This document shows positions 1 through 7,319 of a DNA stretch of 39,390 nucleotides, in pieces. The translations under genes and the position numbers were made by a program. The notes under the pieces are model-generated. The model was not told where the DNA came from. It made no database searches and was given only the letters and a program-made list of their open reading frames with translations. This DNA is from RGIG3009 sp964389495 (GTDB lineage: Bacteria > Bacillota > Clostridia > Oscillospirales > Acutalibacteraceae). The stretch lies in assembly GCA_964389495.1 (NCBI GenBank), contig CAYMDU010000005.1, positions 1 through 39,390 of the forward strand, written 5' to 3'. Each line of letters opens with the position of its first letter. The first letter of the stretch is position 1.

Positions 1-1062
1 ACCGAAGAAATGGACGCGGTCTACGGCTTGCCCTACATGCGAAACTACCACCCCTCCTACGAAGCCGCCGGCGGCGTTCCCGGCATCGAAGAAGTAAAAT
101 TTTCCATTGTTCACAACCGCGGCTGCATCGGCGCCTGCAATTTTTGCGCCCTCGCCTATCACCAAGGCCGCATCATCACCAGCCGCAGTCACGACTCCGT
201 GGTGGCCGAAGCCCAAAAGCTCACACAAATGCCGGATTTCAAAGGCTACATTCACGATGTCGGCGGCCCCACCGCCAACTTCCGCTTTCCCGCTTGCGAC
301 AAGCAGCTAACGCACGGCGCCTGTCCCAACAAAAAATGCCTGGCCCCCGAAAAATGCCCCGCCGTGCGCGTGGACCACAGCGACTATTTGGCCTTGCTTC
401 GCCGCTTGCGCGCCCTGCCCAAGGTGAAAAAGGTGTTCATCCGTTCCGGCATCCGTTTTGATTACCTTGTCTACGACAAAGACGAACGCTTTTTCCGTGA
501 GCTGGTGGAACATCATGTCAGCGGGCAATTAAAGGTGGCACCGGAACACTGCTCCGATGCCGTTCTGTCCTGCATGGGAAAACCGTCTTTCCGCCTATAC
601 GAGCAATTCAAAAAGCGGTTCTACGAACTCACCCGCGCCGCCGGCAAGCAACAGTTTCTGGTGCCCTATCTCATGTCATCGCACCCCGGAAGCACCCTGT
701 CCGATGCCATCGAGCTGGCGTTGTTCCTCAAACGCGAAAAACTGCATCCCGAACAGGTACAAGATTTCTATCCCACCCCCGGCACCGTATCCACCTGCAT
801 GTTCTACACCGGCCTCGACCCCAACACCATGCAACCGGTGTATGTCCCCCGCACCCCGCGTGAAAAGGCACAGCAACGAACGCTGTTGCAATACTACCGG
901 CCGGAAAACCGTGCCCTGGTGTTGGAAGCGCTGCGCCAAGCCGGGCGCACCGACCTCATCGGCAACGGCAAGCATTGTCTGGTGCCGGCTCCCGCCGCTC
1001 CGGCCAAGCCCCGTGCCGCCAAGCCGTTCAACTCCTCGGCGCCGCGGCGCCGTCGCCGGTAA
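1..1062 (+). CDS. YgiQ family radical SAM protein (5' end outside window)
   Basis: This is the C-terminal part of a YgiQ/UPF0313-type radical SAM enzyme; the reading frame is open from base 1, so the true start lies outside the window and the first visible ATG at 10 is internal. The radical SAM cluster motif CxxxCxxC is seen at codons 42, 46 and 49 (CIGACNFC), preceded by the conserved stretch around KFSIVHNRG. Further family hallmarks are the GGPTANF segment, a Cys-rich insertion (GACPNKKCLAPEKC) and the LKVAPEHCSD and PYLMSSHPG motifs. The tail is rich in Pro, Ala, Lys and Arg, as is common in this family. The substrate of YgiQ proteins is not established. A hairpin follows 25 bases after the stop. 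The family call is firm; the biochemical role is unknown. Confidence 0.93.
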   Translation, partial: TEEMDAVYGLPYMRNYHPSYEAAGGVPGIEEVKFSIVHNRGCIGACNFCALAYHQGRIITSRSHDSVVAEAQKLTQMPDFKGYIHDVGGPTANFRFPACDKQLTHGACPNKKCLAPEKCPAVRVDHSDYLALLRRLRALPKVKKVFIRSGIRFDYLVYDKDERFFRELVEHHVSGQLKVAPEHCSDAVLSCMGKPSFRLYEQFKKRFYELTRAAGKQQFLVPYLMSSHPGSTLSDAIELALFLKREKLHPEQVQDFYPTPGTVSTCMFYTGLDPNTMQPVYVPRTPREKAQQRTLLQYYRPENRALVLEALRQAGRTDLIGNGKHCLVPAPAAPAKPRAAKPFNSSAPRRRRR

Positions 1063-1087
1063 CTCCCGCCGGGTATCCGTCAAAACA

Positions 1088-1110
1088 GGCATCCGCTTTG
1101 TGCGGATGCC
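1088..1110. terminator. Bidirectional intrinsic terminator
   Basis: A 9-bp perfect stem GGCATCCGC / GCGGATGCC with a 5-base loop lies between two convergent genes. T-rich DNA follows on the plus side, and on the minus side the stem is followed by TGTTTTG, so it can serve both the YgiQ gene and the S1-domain gene. Confidence 0.75.
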
Positions 1111-1118
1111 TATTTGCT

Positions 1119-2090
1119 TTATGTGGGCGTAAACACGGTTTCAATCACCTTGCGGCATCCGTTTGGCGAATACTGCCAGCGGTCAATGTGCCCTTCGGTG
1201 ATAAAATACTTCAACGGCGGCGGAACTTCCGCCGAATCCTGCGAATCAATCAGCACCAACTTCAATTTCATCTTTTCCGCCAAAATGTTTTTAATATACA
1301 CCCCCGCATACTGCCCCACATGCACGCCTTCCCGCGGTTCCGCCAAGCCGGCCAAATTCGGCGTGAGTTCAATAAACACGCCGTAGTCCTCCACCGAGCG
1401 AACAATTCCGGCCACCGTTTCGCCCTGCGTAAACAGTGCGGCGTTTTCCTCCCAGGTTCCCAGCAGCTCCCGCTGCGACAGGCAAATGCGGTTGCCCTCC
1501 ACCGAGCTGATCACGCAATGAATATCCATGCCCACAAACAGCCGGTCGGCGGGGTGAGAAATACGGCTCACCGAAATACTCGCAATCGGAAGCAAGGCCG
1601 GAATACCGCAACCGATATCGCAAAAAGCACCAAAGCTTTCCAGCCGTGTCACCCGTGCGGCAATCACATCACCCGGACAACAATATTGCAAATACTCCTC
1701 GCGGCATTTTTGCTGGGCCAAGCGGCGCGAACAAATCGCGCGTTTTTCTCCGTTCGGCGCATATTCAAACCCCGTAACCACAAAGCTCACCGGCTTGCTC
1801 ACCCGTGAAATCAACGCAATGTCCCGCGTGGTTCCTTCGGCAATTCCCAGCGCCCCTTCTTCGCGCGGAATCACCCCCGTCATGCACGGAAGCTCCACAT
1901 ACAAATTGTGGTCGTTGTCGCACAGCACCGCCCGTGCCTCCACCACCTCTTCCGCAGCTGCCGCTTCCGCCAACGCCCCCACCGTTTCCGTTCGACGGCG
2001 ATTAGCCGCGGTGTTCCATAAAACGCCTTCGGGATAAAAGTCACACATTTGAACAGTCATTCCTTTCAACAAATAGTTTTTCTGACACAT
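1119..2090 (-). CDS. S1 RNA-binding domain protein (RpsA-like)
   Basis: A 323-residue protein with two recognisable S1 (OB-fold) domains at about residues 140-200 (GDVIAARVTRLESFGAFCDIG) and 218-280 (VAGIVRSVEDYGVFIEL), plus a degenerate N-terminal one around VELPCMTGVIPREEGAL. It resembles the short S1-like proteins annotated as 30S ribosomal protein S1 in Ruminococcaceae, so a role in RNA or ribosome binding in the cytoplasm is inferred. The start is ambiguous. ATG 2090 has a GGAG seven bases upstream. ATG 2060 directly abuts an AAAGGA. ATG 2048 gives the N-terminus MCDFYPEG, which best matches the family pattern as I remember it. The gene is convergent with the YgiQ gene and divergent from the ROK gene. 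Confidence 0.85.
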   Translation of the reverse strand: MCQKNYLLKGMTVQMCDFYPEGVLWNTAANRRRTETVGALAEAAAAEEVVEARAVLCDNDHNLYVELPCMTGVIPREEGALGIAEGTTRDIALISRVSKPVSFVVTGFEYAPNGEKRAICSRRLAQQKCREEYLQYCCPGDVIAARVTRLESFGAFCDIGCGIPALLPIASISVSRISHPADRLFVGMDIHCVISSVEGNRICLSQRELLGTWEENAALFTQGETVAGIVRSVEDYGVFIELTPNLAGLAEPREGVHVGQYAGVYIKNILAEKMKLKLVLIDSQDSAEVPPPLKYFITEGHIDRWQYSPNGCRKVIETVFTPT

Positions 2091-2169
2091 CTATACGCTC
2101 CAACGCCACCGACAATGCAAAAAATAACGAAAAGTGCAAATTTTAAAACCTATTAGTCCTTTTGTTTTG

Positions 2170-2202
2170 TTGGGCGAACTGATATAGTTAAATTATACTA
2201 TA
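2170..2202 (+). promoter_or_regulatory. SigmaA-type promoter with overlapping inverted repeat
   Basis: TTGGGC at 2170-2175 and TATACT at 2194-2199 are separated by 18 bases, upstream of the ROK gene. The -10 lies inside an inverted repeat TATAGT (2183-2188) / ACTATA (2197-2202), which also places a TATAAT on the minus strand at 2197-2192. The repeat may be an operator or simply a bidirectional AT-rich promoter core. Confidence 0.5.
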
Positions 2203-2225
2203 AGAGAAAGGGTGTCTTTTGTAGA

Positions 2226-3611
2226 ATGAATGTATGTGGATTGGAAGTTTCCGTAAAAAATTTGCCGGTTTTGGATCCCGGGTTCATCCCCATGGCCGCG
2301 TTTTGCCGCGATTTTGAAAAATCCGCGGCAAACGGCAAAGAAATCGCCGTTGCCGTCGAACGCAACCAGGGGCAAACCGCCGTTCGCCGGTTCCGTATTC
2401 ACGGCACGCCGGCCATGCAGGCAGCCGATGCCCTGTATGTCGATCGCACCGTCAAAATGCTCTTGTGGGCCTACGGCGGCTACAAAGTCATGATTTGCGG
2501 CGACGATGCCATTGCCGCCACCATTGCCGCCGCATACAGCAAGGGCGGCTCCCGCGAGTTCGACAAAGATTTCATGGCCCGCGTTTATGAACATCCCTTC
2601 GAGGTGGTGGCCCTGCCGCTGTCCGAAGTTCCCGCCGAAAAATCCACGGCGCAATCCGTCGGCCGCAATCTCGACGGTTGCCGCATCGGGTTCGACGCCG
2701 GCGGAAGCGACCGCAAAGTATCCGCCGTGGTCGACGGTGTTTCCGTGTATTCCGAAGAAGTGGTCTGGTTCCCCAAAACCAACGCCGATCCCACCTATCA
2801 CTACGAAGGCATTGTGGATGCGTTCCGTTCGGCCGCTTCCAAAATGCCGCGCGTAGATGCCATCGGCATTTCCTCGGCCGGCGTGTATGTCGACAACCGC
2901 GCCATGGTGGCTTCGCTGTTCATCAAGGTTCCCGAAGACCGCTACGAAAAAGAAGTCAAAGACATCTACATTCGCGCCGCCAAAGAAATCGGCGATGTGC
3001 CGATTGAAGTCGCCAACGACGGCGATGTCACCGCCTTGGCCGGCGCCATGAGCCTCAACAAAAACAACATTTTGGGCATCGCCATGGGCACCTCCGAAGC
3101 TGTCGGCTATGTCGACGGCGACGGCAACATCACCGGTTGGCTCAACGAACTGGCCTTTGCACCGGTGGATTTGCAGGAAGACGCCATGGTCGATGAATGG
3201 TCCGGCGACAAGGGCTGCGGTGTTAAATATTTCTCGCAAGACAGCGTCATCAAGCTGGCACCGCGTGCCGGCATTCAGTTGGACGAAACGCTCTCTCCGG
3301 CCGAAAAGCTGAAAGTGGTTCAGCTGGAAATGAACAAAGGAAACGACGAAGTGCGCAACATCTACCGCTCCATCGGCACCTATCTGGGCCACACGCTCGC
3401 CTACTACGCCATGTACTACACCATCGGCGATGTTCTTCTCCTCGGTCGCGTCATGTCCGGCGAAGGCGGCGACCTCATTTTGGCCGAAGCCACCCGCGTG
3501 ATGCAAGAAGAATACCCGGATTGCGCCGCCATGGAACTGCACCTGCCGGACGAAAAAATCCGCCGTGTGGGGCAGTCGGTCGCCGCCGCCAGCCTTCCGA
3601 AAATCGGTTGA
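2226..3611 (+). CDS. ROK-family / ASKHA-fold protein with extra N-terminal domain
   Basis: A 461-residue protein. The C-terminal two thirds (from about residue 150) carry the ASKHA phosphate-1 motif (FDAGGSDRKVSAVVDG), the ROK-like ANDGDVTALAGA segment with the expected Asp, and a glycine-rich GIAMGTSEAVGYVDGDG stretch. The usual ROK zinc signature CxCGxxGCxE is not present; the corresponding region reads WSGDKGCGVKYF. The first 150 residues are not a helix-turn-helix that I recognise, so a sugar kinase or sugar-binding protein is likelier than a ROK repressor. The ATG at 2226 is preceded by GAAAGGG 13 bases upstream, a rather long spacing. The gene ends at a strong terminator. Substrate is unknown. 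Confidence 0.75.
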   Translation: MNVCGLEVSVKNLPVLDPGFIPMAAFCRDFEKSAANGKEIAVAVERNQGQTAVRRFRIHGTPAMQAADALYVDRTVKMLLWAYGGYKVMICGDDAIAATIAAAYSKGGSREFDKDFMARVYEHPFEVVALPLSEVPAEKSTAQSVGRNLDGCRIGFDAGGSDRKVSAVVDGVSVYSEEVVWFPKTNADPTYHYEGIVDAFRSAASKMPRVDAIGISSAGVYVDNRAMVASLFIKVPEDRYEKEVKDIYIRAAKEIGDVPIEVANDGDVTALAGAMSLNKNNILGIAMGTSEAVGYVDGDGNITGWLNELAFAPVDLQEDAMVDEWSGDKGCGVKYFSQDSVIKLAPRAGIQLDETLSPAEKLKVVQLEMNKGNDEVRNIYRSIGTYLGHTLAYYAMYYTIGDVLLLGRVMSGEGGDLILAEATRVMQEEYPDCAAMELHLPDEKIRRVGQSVAAASLPKIG

Positions 3612-4761
3612 TTTTCCGCAAATCTTCCAGGCTCTCTGCTTTTTCAATAGCCAAAGGGGAACTGCCACGGCAGTTCCCCTTTTTGTGTTGTTGTTTTGTC
3701 GGCCGGCACACCGCCTCATTTTCCAAAAAAACGGTTTCCCAAGCACGCAGACTGTTTTCAACGGTTTCCACCGCCGATTTTGCTTCGCTGTTGCCGTCAA
3801 AATAGGCCAGCATCATTTCGCCCGATGCCGCACACAGCCTGTCGTGAAGCGGAAAATAGGTATCCAGCAAAAACAGAGCATATTTGGTAAGGCAAAAACT
3901 TCCGTACACCCGCGGGTGCTCCCCGCGCAGGCTCTCCACCGCCACACTCCAAAGGCCGGTAATCGCCGCCGCTGCCCCTTCGGCACGTTCCGCAAGCACC
4001 AGCGTTTGCGCCCTGCCACACCCCGATTCGCCTTTTTGGTGCGTGCAATGGCAGTCGGTTGACCCCACAATCGGTATCCGCACACCCTCGGCCCGCAAAT
4101 CGTTATACAGCGCCACCGCCAAATTGTTTTCTTCCGGTGTGCATCCGCCCAACATCTCATACGCATCAAAAAAGCCTCTGGCCAGCACTTCTCTGGTGAT
4201 GGCCGTGGGACAGTTATAGGTGTGATAGGCCGTCCAATACGGGTGCGCATAAATAGCCATTCCCCCCACCGCGTGTATCTCGTCGGTGAGCCATTTATAC
4301 CACGCCACTTCCTCGGCCTCTCGGCGCGGCAGAGCATCAAACCCGTCGGCAATCGCCCTCACCGCCGCTTTACAGCCCTGTGGGTCGGCCAATATTTTTC
4401 GGTTCACACTGGCCTTCCCGCCGAAATTCACCACATGAAACCGGCCCCGTATTTTGTTGTGTACTTCTTCGCCGGCCACGGCCGTAAATCCGGTTTTCAG
4501 TTCTTTCAATTTCTCCGCGGCCAACACCGAGGAATCGTAATAATGATGGTCGGTGATAGCGCAAAAATCATACCCGTGCCGGCGCAGGTTGGCCACAACG
4601 GTTTCGGGATTTTCGCCACCGTCGGAATAATGCGAATGAACATGCAAATCCCCTCTGAACACCCGCCGGTGATACAAATCGGCTTCCAGCGAATACACGC
4701 CAAAGCACTTTCCCCGTTCCATTTCGTCCTGCAACCAATCCAGCGGATATTGCCGCCGCAA
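3475..4761 (-). CDS. PHP-domain phosphoesterase, probably damaged at both ends
   Basis: The core is a clear PHP (polymerase and histidinol phosphatase-like) domain with metal-binding motifs DLHVHSHYSDG, AITDHHYYD, AVAGEEVHN, YAHPYW and GSTDCH, so phosphoesterase activity is plausible. Both ends look broken. The only in-frame start is TTG 4761, without a ribosome site. A good site and a family-like N-terminus lie upstream in another frame (4862-4767). At the 3' end the frame runs through the 3656-3684 terminator and antisense into the ROK gene for about 70 codons of low-complexity sequence. One extra base in the A7 run at 3725-3731 (T7 in the coding strand) would instead end the protein at 3716, ahead of the terminator. 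It is either a decaying gene or one with a sequence error; the domain identity is firm. Confidence 0.7.
   Translation of the reverse strand: MRRQYPLDWLQDEMERGKCFGVYSLEADLYHRRVFRGDLHVHSHYSDGGENPETVVANLRRHGYDFCAITDHHYYDSSVLAAEKLKELKTGFTAVAGEEVHNKIRGRFHVVNFGGKASVNRKILADPQGCKAAVRAIADGFDALPRREAEEVAWYKWLTDEIHAVGGMAIYAHPYWTAYHTYNCPTAITREVLARGFFDAYEMLGGCTPEENNLAVALYNDLRAEGVRIPIVGSTDCHCTHQKGESGCGRAQTLVLAERAEGAAAAITGLWSVAVESLRGEHPRVYGSFCLTKYALFLLDTYFPLHDRLCAASGEMMLAYFDGNSEAKSAVETVENSLRAWETVFLENEAVCRPTKQQHKKGNCRGSSPLAIEKAESLEDLRKINRFSEGWRRRPTAPHGGFFRPAGAVPWRRNPGILLASRGWLRPK
3656..3684 (+). terminator. Intrinsic terminator of the ROK gene
   Basis: A 10-bp perfect stem GGGGAACTGC / GCAGTTCCCC with loop CACG is followed by TTTTT. 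It sits 44 bases after the ROK stop codon and inside the overlong reading frame of the opposing PHP gene. Confidence 0.9.
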
Positions 4762-4766
4762 GGCGT

Positions 4767-4862
4767 TCAGGTGCTGCTTTTGCCGCGTATGGTTATCTCG
4801 CTGATTTCATTGGCCCGCACCACGCGCGGCGACACCTCAAAATCCCAAAGTTCTTTTTTCAA
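4767..4862 (-). pseudogene. Out-of-frame N-terminal remnant of the PHP gene
   Basis: Starting at TTG 4862, with GGGAGG (4871-4876) eight bases upstream, a 31-codon frame reads through EVSPRVVRANEISEITIRGK before a TGA at 4769-4767. From memory, this resembles the N-terminal beta-domain of Firmicutes PHP-domain proteins, which normally continues for some 50 more residues before the PHP core. Here the core follows almost at once in a different frame, so an internal deletion plus frameshift is inferred. TGA is a normal stop elsewhere in the window (for example at 3609-3611), so recoding is unlikely. Confidence 0.55.
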
Positions 4863-4960
4863 AGTCAACGCCTCCCGACATATCATTCAGCATCGGCAAT
4901 CCTGCCGTTTTATCCTCGGCACCCTGTTTTCGGTCGGCGGCAACCGCAACCGAAACCGTG

Positions 4961-4989
4961 GCATATTCCCTTTCACCGCTCCATATAGT
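4961..4989 (+). promoter_or_regulatory. SigE-type sporulation promoter of spoIIID
   Basis: GCATATT at 4961-4967 and CATATAGT at 4982-4989 are separated by 14 bases, matching the known SigE pattern (-35 with ATAtt, -10 CATAnAnT, short spacer). It lies 30 bases before the spoIIID start. In Bacillus subtilis spoIIID is SigE-dependent, which fits. Confidence 0.65.
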
Positions 4990-5019
4990 GTAAAGAACAC
5001 GATACACGAGGTGATGGTG

Positions 5020-5274
5020 ATGAAAGGAGCCGTTGAAGAACGCGCCACGCAACTGGGAGAATACATATTGGAAAACAAAACAACCGTGAGAGCCGCGGCC
5101 AAAAAGTTCCATATTTCCAAATCCACCGTTCACAAGGATGTGTCCGACCGTTTGCAACTCGTTAATCCGCAACTGTACAGCGAAGTGCGGCACATTCTCG
5201 ACATCAACAAAGCGCAACGCCACATACGCGGCGGAAACGCCACCCGGCGCAAATACCGAAAAACCGAAGATTGA
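5020..5274 (+). CDS. spoIIID: Sporulation transcriptional regulator SpoIIID
   Basis: An 84-residue DNA-binding regulator of mother-cell gene expression during sporulation. The helix-turn-helix is VRAAAKKFHISKSTVHKDV, followed by the family-typical RLQLVNPQLYSEVRHILD and the basic RHIRGGNATRRKYRK tail. It aligns along its length with Bacillus SpoIIID, including the spacing from Met to the EER motif. The ATG at 5020 is chosen because GAGG lies eight bases upstream; the ATG at 5014 has only two bases of spacing. The gene is single, has a SigE-like promoter and ends in a strong terminator. Its presence indicates a spore-forming lineage, although it does not prove that this strain sporulates. Confidence 0.96.
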   Translation: MKGAVEERATQLGEYILENKTTVRAAAKKFHISKSTVHKDVSDRLQLVNPQLYSEVRHILDINKAQRHIRGGNATRRKYRKTED

Positions 5275-5275
5275 A

Positions 5276-5308
5276 ACAAGAGCGTTGGATTCCAACGCTC
5301 TTGTTTTT
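5276..5308 (+). terminator. Intrinsic terminator between spoIIID and the YnbB-type gene
   Basis: A 13-bp perfect stem (5276-5288 with 5292-5304) and a 3-base loop are followed by TTTT. It begins two bases after the spoIIID stop and ends just before the stop of the convergent lyase gene, with A-rich DNA on the other side, so it may work both ways. Confidence 0.9.
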
Positions 5309-5309
5309 A

Positions 5310-6587
5310 TCACAGAGCAAGAAGCCCGTTGTCCAGCATTTTTTGGGCTGCCAGCAGCACACCCACACGGCCGGACGAAAAATTCAAGCCCCCCTGCATA
5401 TACACGGCAAACGGCTCCCGCAACGGTGCATCGGCCGACAGCTCAATCGACGACCCCATAGTGAACGCACCGGCAGCCATAATCACCTGATTGTCATACC
5501 CCGGCATATCCCAGGGTTCCGGTGTCACAAACGCATCCACCGGTGCCCCGCTTTGAATTCCTTGGCAAAAAGCAATCAGTGCCTGCGGGTCTTTCAACTG
5601 AATGGCCTGGATAATATCGGCGCGGTCTTCGGCCGCCGTCGGCGTGCAACGGTATCCCAGCCGTTCAAACAACGCCGCCGCAAACACAGCCGTTTTCATT
5701 GCCTCGCCAACCACATGAGGTGCCTGGAACAACCCCATCAGCATGGTGCGGTTGTGCCCCAGCGAAGCTCCCACCTCTTTGCCCAAGCCGGGCGTTGTCA
5801 GGCGATAGGCACATTGCTCCACCAAGTCACGCCGCCCGCAAATGTAGCCGCCGTTTTCCGCAATACCGCCGCCCGGATTTTTAATCAGCGAACCGGCCAT
5901 CAAATCGGCCCCCACCGCGGTTGGCTCTTCTTTTTCGGCAAACTCACCGTAGCAGTTGTCCACAAACACCACCACATCGGAGCGCACCGAACGAATGGCC
6001 CGAATCAGCTCACCGATACGGTGAACCGACAGCGACGGCCGCAGATTGTACCCGCGTGAACGCTGAATATGCACCATCCGAACCGCCGGATTGTCTTGCA
6101 ATGCCCGGCACACAGCCCGGCAGTCGGGCAGCCCGTCCGGGCCAAGTGGCACTTCGGCATACCCAATACCGTAATCGGCCAACGATCCGTCGCTGTGTTT
6201 GCCGACACCGATAACGCCCAGCAATGTATCATACGGCGTGCCGGTGGCAGCCAACAACACATCGCCCGGGCGCAACACGCCGAACAGCGCCACCGTAATG
6301 GCGTGTGTACCGCACAAAATGCTGTGCCGCACCAGCGCGTCTTCCGCTCCGAACACCTCGGCAAACACCTGTTCCAGCACCTCGCGCCCGCGGTCACCGT
6401 ACCCGTAGCCGGTGGTCGGCACAAAATGCGCTTCGCTCACCCGGTTGTTAATAAACGCGGCCAGCACCTTTTGCTGGTTATAATCCGCAATCTCCTCAAT
6501 GCGTGAAACCGCCGCCGCTGTTTGCAGCTGCGCGTCCTGCGCCAGCGCGTTCAATCGCGCATCGATTTTAAAAAAAGGGGATTCCAT
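5310..6587 (-). CDS. YnbB-type PLP enzyme (methionine gamma-lyase/aluminium resistance family)
   Basis: A 425-residue PLP-dependent fold-type I protein of the family annotated as methionine gamma-lyase family or aluminium resistance protein (YnbB). Typical stretches are FVPTTGYGYGDRGRE near the N-terminus, LVRHSILCGTHAITVALFGVLRPGD, the DNCYGEF segment with the cofactor-binding Asp, and SLIKNPGGGIAENGGYI, whose Lys is the expected Schiff-base residue. The true substrate of the family is not settled; a carbon-sulfur lyase role is inferred from fold relatives. The ATG at 6587 has AAAGGA eight bases upstream. It is the last gene of a leftward operon, three bases after the acetyltransferase gene. 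Confidence 0.9.
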   Translation of the reverse strand: MESPFFKIDARLNALAQDAQLQTAAAVSRIEEIADYNQQKVLAAFINNRVSEAHFVPTTGYGYGDRGREVLEQVFAEVFGAEDALVRHSILCGTHAITVALFGVLRPGDVLLAATGTPYDTLLGVIGVGKHSDGSLADYGIGYAEVPLGPDGLPDCRAVCRALQDNPAVRMVHIQRSRGYNLRPSLSVHRIGELIRAIRSVRSDVVVFVDNCYGEFAEKEEPTAVGADLMAGSLIKNPGGGIAENGGYICGRRDLVEQCAYRLTTPGLGKEVGASLGHNRTMLMGLFQAPHVVGEAMKTAVFAAALFERLGYRCTPTAAEDRADIIQAIQLKDPQALIAFCQGIQSGAPVDAFVTPEPWDMPGYDNQVIMAAGAFTMGSSIELSADAPLREPFAVYMQGGLNFSSGRVGVLLAAQKMLDNGLLAL

Positions 6588-6590
6588 GGC

Positions 6591-7319
6591 CTAATTCCTT
6601 TCTATCGTTGCCACACGGCCGCACACTGCAAACCCGTTGGTTTCGTAAAGATGCTGTGCCTTGTCGTGCTTGGGGCAAATATACACTTCTCGGTTTTCGT
6701 CGCGCAGGCGTGCCGTCAGCGACCGCACGCACAGCCCCGCCAACCCGCGTTGCCGATACACCGGTGTGGTGGCCACACCGCCGATTTGCGCGCCGCCGCT
6801 CCATTCGGCCACGGTCATCGCGCAGGAAACGGGAATGCCCGCTTCGCACAGGGCCACATTGCGGCAAAACCCGTGCCGTTCCCGATACGAAACATCGGCA
6901 TACCACACCTCAAACGGGGCCAGGTGCGGAAAAATCGGTTGCAAAAACGAATACAGGGCTTTCGCCGGCACCGGTTCCAACCGCGAATGGGTCACCCACG
7001 CCCGCTCATACCGCATAATCGGATAATCGCAAACGTTCGCTTGTATGTGCGCGGCAATCAACGCCGCTGTGGCAGGGTCGGTCAGCACCGAAGTAATGTC
7101 CGGCTGCATGGCAATAAACAGCGCCGCTTCTTCCCGTTCTGCTTCCACGGCATACACAATCGCCTGCCCGTCCAGCATGGCCAGGGCACTTCCGCTGTCG
7201 CCCCGATAGAACCGAACAAACGGAACCCGACCGTAACATTCCCACAAGGCCAGCACGCGGTACCACAATAACCCCTCGCCCGCCGGCAACGGCGAAAAGT
7301 CTTCCACCCAGCGTATCAT
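6591..7319 (-). CDS. GNAT family N-acetyltransferase
   Basis: A 242-residue protein whose C-terminal half has the GNAT acetyl-CoA-binding motif A (IGGVATTPVYRQRGLAG) followed by motif B (YICPKHDKAQHLYETNGF). The N-terminal half is less conserved and probably forms a second, degenerate acetyltransferase-like lobe. The substrate cannot be told from the sequence. Its ATG overlaps the stop of the upstream M42 peptidase gene (ATGA, 7316-7319), which implies translational coupling. Confidence 0.85.
   Translation of the reverse strand: MIRWVEDFSPLPAGEGLLWYRVLALWECYGRVPFVRFYRGDSGSALAMLDGQAIVYAVEAEREEAALFIAMQPDITSVLTDPATAALIAAHIQANVCDYPIMRYERAWVTHSRLEPVPAKALYSFLQPIFPHLAPFEVWYADVSYRERHGFCRNVALCEAGIPVSCAMTVAEWSGGAQIGGVATTPVYRQRGLAGLCVRSLTARLRDENREVYICPKHDKAQHLYETNGFAVCGRVATIERN

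Noticed and set aside
2193..3800. 535-codon open frame on the minus strand opposite the ROK gene
   Set aside because: It is antisense to a clear ASKHA-fold gene, is rich in Gly, His and Phe as mirror frames of C-ending codons are, and has no ribosome site or recognisable domain.
4767..4769. In-frame TGA recoded (for example selenocysteine or stop reassignment) in the PHP gene
   Set aside because: The PHP core continues in a different frame, so read-through would not join the parts; TGA is also the normal stop of several genes here.
4222..5013. Long N-terminal extension of the spoIIID frame
   Set aside because: Only the last 84 codons match SpoIIID; the extension is antisense to the PHP gene, and the start at 5020 has the proper ribosome site.
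4837..5313. 158-codon minus-strand frame across spoIIID
   Set aside because: It is antisense to spoIIID and its promoter and has no recognisable domain or ribosome site.
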